Shown here: one piece after another, positions 59,649 through 64,000 of the stretch
Layout of the letters: every line of letters begins with the position of its first letter
How positions within the stretch are numbered: position 1 is the stretch's first letter
NCBI RefSeq assembly: GCF_001593385.1
Contig: NZ_LUVZ01000004.1
Span: forward strand, 35,328 to 99,327
Length of the DNA stretch: 64,000 nt
From: Chryseobacterium cucumeris
GTDB lineage: Bacteria > Bacteroidota > Bacteroidia > Flavobacteriales > Weeksellaceae
Direction of reading: 5' to 3'
Program-made: the position numbers and the translations under genes
The notes under the pieces: generated by a model
What the model saw: only the letters and a program-made list of their open reading frames with translations
What the model was told of the DNA's origin: nothing
Databases searched by the model: none

Positions 59649-62300
59649 TTACACTCTCCCACTATCTTTTACCCAGTGAGCAATTTTTTGATTGAAAGAT
59701 TTTTTCTCTTTCAGATCTTCAAGTTTGATATGCATTCTGTAGCGCCAATAATGGGGGAAAACGGCAGGGTTGTTGATTCTTTCGTTATCCATTTTCTTAT
59801 TGGTAAGTTCTGCATCTGTGGCCAGAAACTCCTGAATCGGGAAAATAGCCAGCATAGCCTCATTATATAAATGCTGCTTCATGATGATCTCTGCAAGATG
59901 AGGATTGAGATCTTCAGGAGCTTTTCCATACTGGATCAGCTGTTGATTGTAGTATTTCTGTGTCAATACAGGATCTTCTTTCCACCATTGTCTCAATGTT
60001 GAACTGTCGTGAGAAGAGGCTGTTACTACATTCATGTAATTCGCATTCTTAGGATTATAGAATGGAATATTTTCAGAAGGCATTCTTTGTACTTTAAGTG
60101 CTATAATAGCCAATTCATCCATCACAATGGGTACGCAGGCAGGAACCATTCCCAGGTCTTCACCGCAGATCAGCATTTTAGTAGCATTCAGGATAACCGG
60201 AAGTTTCTCCATGGCCTTTTCAAACCATAAGTAATCCTGTCTTCTGAAAAAGTAATCATGGTAGAGGTCATAAATACTCTTTTGTTCTGCTTCAGGAAGG
60301 TATTGATAAGATTCTGTATTGTAAACATTGAATCTCGGATGGTAAACTGTTTTCCCATTTCTTTCTTCTGTTAAAAACAAAACGTTGGCACAAAGGGAAA
60401 CTAATTTTTCTTCAAGAGAACCATGTTGTTTTTTCTTAAAGAAGTTAACGAGTTTTCTTTGAGTATCGAACTCTTCTTTGAAAGTATAAGTACCATCTTC
60501 ATTACGGTTCATAAACTCAAGAGCTTTTCCGCTTTCTTCCCCAAAATAATCCCATAAGATCTTATTGTTGATAAAAGGCTTACAATACCTGTTAAAATTG
60601 AACGGAATCTGCCAGGCTTTAAATTCATCCGCTACAATAGGAACAGCCGGATAAAAGTACCCTAAAATTCCCTGTACAGCAGAAACCGGCATTCTCCATA
60701 TTCTGAAGAATCCTAAAATATGATCAATTCTCATGGCATCAAAGTACTGTTCCAGAGCTTTGAACCTGTTTTTCCACCATTTGTAATCGTCTGCTTTCAT
60801 CGCTTCCCAGTTGTACGTTGGGAACTCCCAGTTTTGTCCTAATTCAGTAAACTGGTCAGGAGGTGCACCAGCCTGGAAATCCATACCGAATAATTCCGGT
60901 TCTGTCCAGGCTTCTACAGAATATCTGTAAATACCAATAGGAAGATCTCCCTTCAACGAAACTCCCAGGTTATGGGTATAATCAACAGCATCCTTCAGCT
61001 GTACATGCAATTGATATTGTACCCAGGCATGAAGCATTGAAGTATCATAATCTTTATTTTTCGTTGTAAAAAACTGTGAGATCTTTCCGGCAATGTATTT
61101 TTTGTGGGTCTTCCACTCGTTGAAATTAGGTGTTTTATACTTGTCCCTCAAAACACAGAATGCAGAATAAGGAACAAGCCAGTATTCATTATCCTTGATG
61201 AATTTTTTGAAATTTCTGTCCTTATAAATTTTGTCTTTTTCCTTGTGGAAAACAGCAGTAAGATATTTCCACTTGCCTTCTATCATCTTTTCATAATCGA
61301 TCAGATCCAAAGAGTTTAATTTCTCTTTTTCAGACACATACTCATCAACTAATTCTTTCGGTAAAGAATAATCAAGATTTTCTAAAGAGATATACTGTGG
61401 ATGCAAAGCATATACGGATACAGCTGCATAAGGATAAGAGTCCGTCCAGGAATAATTAGCAGTTGTATCATTGATCGGGAGAATCTGAATAATTCCAAGA
61501 TTGGTTTCTTTCGTCCAATCTGCCAGTTTTTTAAGATCTGTAAATTCTCCTACTCCAAATCCGTCTTCGCTTCTCAAAGAAAATACAGGAATTGCTACAC
61601 CGGCATCATGATACATCTGATATCCTTTAAACCTGAAATAATGGTTGGAAACAACCTGTAAAACGTCGGATAATTGGTTAGCTACCGTGAATCTGTTTTC
61701 TCCGGTTTCTACATCTATAACCCTATTTTCTTTAGTATCGTAAACACAATATTTAAATTGGATAAATTCATTCTCCGGAATTTCAACGGAGGCTTCCCAC
61801 ATTCCAAAATCTGTCTGATTAAGATGAATAACTTTCTCATAACTCCAGTTTCCTAAAGATGCCGTACTTCCGAAAAGAACAATTCTCCAATCCGGATTAT
61901 AAATAGGAGCTTCTATTCTAAAGAGATGGGTATGTCTTTTTAAAACAGTAACTTTTTCAGGAATAAAGTCGTGTAGTTTATTATAAAGAATTTTATTATT
62001 TAAATAATTCTCAGGAAAGTTTTTGTTATTCCATTCATCAAAAATGATAAACTCTTTATAATTATGTGGAAAACTCAAATGATGCCCCACAAATTCTTCC
62101 CTTAATACATTTCCTTTTTCATTCACTACGCGGTAATGATAGGAAATGAATTTTGAAAAATAGTCTACTTCACATTTCCATAAACCATTCTCCGCGTAAA
62201 ACATAGTATGGACATGTAAGGTATTCTCCTCTTCACCAAATACCAGCTGCAGGTTTTCTCCAGCATTTACAATATATCCTACATTAAAGTATAGTTTCAT
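59649..62300 (-). CDS. malQ: 4-alpha-glucanotransferase (GH77) with N-terminal starch-binding modules
   Basis: This 883-residue cytoplasmic enzyme moves alpha-1,4-glucan segments between chains in glycogen or maltose metabolism. Two CBM20-like modules occupy about residues 1-250 (FGEEENTLHVHTMFYAENGL; GSTASLGNWSYEKVIHLNQT, then EIPENEFIQFKYCVYD). The GH77 barrel follows, with GFGVGEFTDLKKLADW, AMRIDHILGFFRIWRMP (nucleophile Asp), LICGEDLGMVPACVP (acid Glu) and TASSHDSSTLRQWW. The large CBM20-GH77 form resembles plant DPE2 and is known in Bacteroidota. It has no neighbour genes for glycogen use in this window. Confidence 0.95.
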   Translation of the reverse strand: MKLYFNVGYIVNAGENLQLVFGEEENTLHVHTMFYAENGLWKCEVDYFSKFISYHYRVVNEKGNVLREEFVGHHLSFPHNYKEFIIFDEWNNKNFPENYLNNKILYNKLHDFIPEKVTVLKRHTHLFRIEAPIYNPDWRIVLFGSTASLGNWSYEKVIHLNQTDFGMWEASVEIPENEFIQFKYCVYDTKENRVIDVETGENRFTVANQLSDVLQVVSNHYFRFKGYQMYHDAGVAIPVFSLRSEDGFGVGEFTDLKKLADWTKETNLGIIQILPINDTTANYSWTDSYPYAAVSVYALHPQYISLENLDYSLPKELVDEYVSEKEKLNSLDLIDYEKMIEGKWKYLTAVFHKEKDKIYKDRNFKKFIKDNEYWLVPYSAFCVLRDKYKTPNFNEWKTHKKYIAGKISQFFTTKNKDYDTSMLHAWVQYQLHVQLKDAVDYTHNLGVSLKGDLPIGIYRYSVEAWTEPELFGMDFQAGAPPDQFTELGQNWEFPTYNWEAMKADDYKWWKNRFKALEQYFDAMRIDHILGFFRIWRMPVSAVQGILGYFYPAVPIVADEFKAWQIPFNFNRYCKPFINNKILWDYFGEESGKALEFMNRNEDGTYTFKEEFDTQRKLVNFFKKKQHGSLEEKLVSLCANVLFLTEERNGKTVYHPRFNVYNTESYQYLPEAEQKSIYDLYHDYFFRRQDYLWFEKAMEKLPVILNATKMLICGEDLGMVPACVPIVMDELAIIALKVQRMPSENIPFYNPKNANYMNVVTASSHDSSTLRQWWKEDPVLTQKYYNQQLIQYGKAPEDLNPHLAEIIMKQHLYNEAMLAIFPIQEFLATDAELTNKKMDNERINNPAVFPHYWRYRMHIKLEDLKEKKSFNQKIAHWVKDSGRV

Positions 62301-62367
62301 CTATATTTTTTTATAAAAGTACATTTTAATATCGAAAAATAAAACTTATTGGATATCAAATAATCAT

Positions 62368-62405
62368 TAAAAAACCTTCTCAAAATAATTTGAAAAGGTC
62401 TTTAT
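62368..62405 (-). terminator. Terminator of the T9SS cargo gene
   Basis: AACCTTcTCAAA and TTTGAaAAGGT pair around ATAA with A- and T-rich flanks, 23 bases after the minus-strand stop at 62427. Confidence 0.65.
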
Positions 62406-62426
62406 ATGCTGACTAATAGCATCCTA

Positions 62427-63593
62427 TTATCTTGTAACTAAAATCTTTTTATTGAATATAACTTTTCCTGATTCATCGACAATATTTACAATATAAGCTC
62501 CTGTCACAAATCCTTTAAGATATACTTTTTCATCTAATGAACCCTCTTTCACAGATAGGTTCTGAGTCATTACATTTTTACCTGCCATATCAAAAATATT
62601 CAGTTTAATAGAACCTTTTACATTATTATTAATATGCACATTGATATAGTGCTCATCAACCCTTGTTGGATAAATATCTAGATTTGTAGCCAAACTATTA
62701 ACTGCTGCAGATTTATCATTAGCAAAATATTTGCTTGCTAAATCATAAATATGAAGTCCCTGTTCTCCCTGAAGCTGTTTAGCCTGCAAAGTTGCCAGAT
62801 CGACCTCATATAAAGCACCTCCTTTTGCACTTGCTACGACTACTTTACCCTGAGCATTTACTGCAGAACCGTTTACCGAATAGTTATCAGGAATACCTGT
62901 AATTTTACCTATAAATTTAGCTTTTAAATCCTTTGTCACAACTTTAAAAACATTCCCTGAAGCAGCAAATACATAGAAATTATTATCTGCGTCTGCAATC
63001 ATATCACCTCCAAAACCGGTTTCCATTGCAGTAAATGAGTTTCTGCCATTTGAGGCATCATCTTTTATGATTCCAAGATCATTTACAGTGTATTGTCCGG
63101 CTTCTTTTCTGATTTCTAAAAACTGTGTTCCTGCATTATTTACAGCATAAATGTTTCCGTTATATCCGGTTGCCATTCTGGTAATATGAGAATTAATATC
63201 ACATGAGGATACTCTTGCTATATTATTTTCCACTAAAGTAATTTCCTTTGTCTTTGGATTTAAAATATAAATATTAGAAGAAAACATCGGCATGTATACC
63301 AGATTATTATTCGAAGAATCATACGCAAGAGCAGCTAATGTCACAGCTTGAGAATGACTGTAAGAATTTCTGTCTTCCGCGACAATACCTTTTTTTGCTT
63401 GGGAAAATACTTTTGATGAAGCTTCGGCAGTAAAAAACTTCTCTCCTGAAGTTCCATTAGTTCCATCAATGGCACGAAAATCATTGAATGTAATACTTTG
63501 CGTATCTTTTCCTGTAATCGCAAAGAAATCCTGCTGTGCTTGAGCATTCACACCGAATAACAGTAAAAACAGAGGGAATAAATGTTTTTTCAT
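62427..63593 (-). CDS. T9SS-secreted beta-propeller-like protein
   Basis: This 388-residue protein has a signal peptide (to about 19, VNAQAQ), then a repetitive beta region with turns such as SNNNLVYMPMFSSNIYILNP, RMATGYNGNIYAVNN, DADNNFYVFAASGNVF and GSAVNAQGKVVVASAKGGAL, which look like propeller blades. Residues about 308-388 are a type A sorting domain: YPTRVDEHYINVHI, IKLNIFDMAGKNVMTQNLSV, GAYIVNIVDESGKVIFNKKI, LVTR. The sorting domain sends it through the type IX system to the surface or medium. The function of the propeller is not known. Confidence 0.9.
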   Translation of the reverse strand: MKKHLFPLFLLLFGVNAQAQQDFFAITGKDTQSITFNDFRAIDGTNGTSGEKFFTAEASSKVFSQAKKGIVAEDRNSYSHSQAVTLAALAYDSSNNNLVYMPMFSSNIYILNPKTKEITLVENNIARVSSCDINSHITRMATGYNGNIYAVNNAGTQFLEIRKEAGQYTVNDLGIIKDDASNGRNSFTAMETGFGGDMIADADNNFYVFAASGNVFKVVTKDLKAKFIGKITGIPDNYSVNGSAVNAQGKVVVASAKGGALYEVDLATLQAKQLQGEQGLHIYDLASKYFANDKSAAVNSLATNLDIYPTRVDEHYINVHINNNVKGSIKLNIFDMAGKNVMTQNLSVKEGSLDEKVYLKGFVTGAYIVNIVDESGKVIFNKKILVTR

Positions 63594-63898
63594 ATTATAT
63601 AATTTAATATTCGTAATCGTTTTTATCTTACTAAGTTACATAATTTTTGAATTAGAAAACTAAAAATCCCTGGTATTTGAATAAAATTTAAATAGTGACC
63701 CTAGAGAAATTCCAAATGATGAATAATTTGGAATTCGAAATACGAGGTTTTCAAATTCGAGCTAGAATGATAGGTTTTAAATCTGGGTTTCTTCTCATTA
63801 TCTATTACTCATTACTTCTGTTTCTGTTTGGATTTGTGTTAGTTAATTTAGGTAGTATGTTGAGTGGGTTTAGTGTTGGTGTAGGTGTAGGTATATAA
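63594..63898. other. Intergenic region next to the rRNA operon, with a hairpin and repeat-like words
   Basis: TTCCAAAT and ATTTGGAA pair around 8 bases at about 63711-63734, then come ATTCGAAATACGAGG and AAATTCGAG words like other intergenic repeats. A 67-codon frame at 63695-63898 ends in a run of valines and glycines (GVGVGI) and is poorly supported. I treat the stretch as non-coding. Confidence 0.45.
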
Positions 63899-63936
63899 CA
63901 AAAAAACCTTTATCGTAAAGATAAAGGTTTTTTAAA
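63899..63936 (-). terminator. Terminator of the rRNA operon
   Basis: AAAAAACCTTTATC (63901-63914) and its exact complement (63920-63933) pair around GTAAA. The distal A-run becomes T-rich sequence in the minus-strand RNA. It lies 17 bases after the 5S rRNA 3' end. Confidence 0.85.
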
Positions 63937-63949
63937 AATAAAATAAAAA

Positions 63950-64000
63950 CTGGCGGCGGCCTACTCTCCCGCGTTAGCAGTACCATCGGCGCTGGTGGGC
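63950..64000 (-). rRNA. rrf: 5S rRNA, 3' part (cut by window edge)
   Basis: Read on the minus strand, the last 51 bases give GGTACTGCTAACGCGGGAGA followed by GTAGGCCGCCGCCAG, the conserved 3' end of 5S rRNA, including the terminal helix. About 60 bases of the 5' part lie beyond the right edge, and 23S and 16S should follow there. Confidence 0.93.

Noticed and set aside
63695..63898. A 67-codon frame between the T9SS gene and the 5S rRNA
   Set aside because: The start lies in a hairpin and repeat-like sequence, the end is a Val-Gly run, and no family or promoter supports it.

Overview
The window is AT-rich and comes from a Bacteroidota chromosome, most likely a Chryseobacterium-like member of the Flavobacteriia. 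The signs are: promoters of the Bacteroidota TTTG / TAnnTTTG type; a type IX secretion (T9SS) C-terminal sorting domain; outer-membrane beta-barrel receptors with CarboxypepD_reg-like domains; families typical of the group (DUF4292, DUF4254, DUF2851, DUF1573, BshA); a GG-leader peptide of the kind common in Chryseobacterium; and short hairpin-forming intergenic repeats. I see no tRNA, IS element, prophage or CRISPR array. The right edge enters an rRNA operon from its 3' end (partial 5S rRNA, minus strand).

Layout. 1-6.2 kb, minus strand: phenylacetate degradation (paaK, paaE, paaA, a foreign-looking secreted protein, paaB, paaC, then the start of an alpha/beta hydrolase), with a TetR regulator upstream and a PaaR-like palindrome at the paaK start. 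6.5-9.1 kb: clpB. 9.2-9.4 kb: an unannotated 50-aa GG-leader peptide with six cysteines in a knottin-like order. 9.6-12.2 kb: unknown protein, membrane protein and a NarL-type two-component pair. 12.4-14.8 kb: tandem M43 lipoprotein metalloproteases sharing an upstream motif with the preceding operon. 14.9-20.7 kb: PAP2 phosphatase with barrel, M1 peptidase, TonB-dependent receptor-like barrel. 21-23 kb: OmpR-type two-component system whose divergent promoter region carries GGTTAA repeats spaced 11 bp.

23-27.5 kb: a secreted EEP-family phosphatase/nuclease, then a five-gene minus-strand cassette: DUF2589 protein, two unknowns, a cytoplasmic subtilisin-like (S8) protease and a 67-aa protein that looks like a free-standing subtilisin propeptide/inhibitor. 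This is the best candidate here for an undescribed system. 27.7-31.2 kb: second M1 peptidase, dienoyl-CoA-reductase-like SDR, DUF1573 protein. 31.3-35.7 kb: second OmpR-type system and a GH92 alpha-mannosidase. 35.8-44.3 kb: dihydroorotase, flippase, sugar nucleotidyltransferase, then an envelope operon (DUF4292 lipoprotein, EnvC-like protein, TatA, DUF4254, lipoprotein, ribA).

44.5-50.2 kb: lipoprotein, NagZ-like GH3, BshA, DUF2851, PspC, GNAT. 50.3-53.5 kb: SIMPL protein and three tandem CarboxypepD_reg-like paralogues. 53.7-56.8 kb: AddA/RecB-like helicase-nuclease. 57-63.6 kb: ferritin, Spy-like protein, FRGN-repeat secreted protein, GH77 4-alpha-glucanotransferase with starch-binding modules, and a T9SS cargo protein. 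The rest is chiefly envelope, secreted-protease and glycan-handling functions under several two-component systems. All family assignments come from reading motifs; no database search was run.
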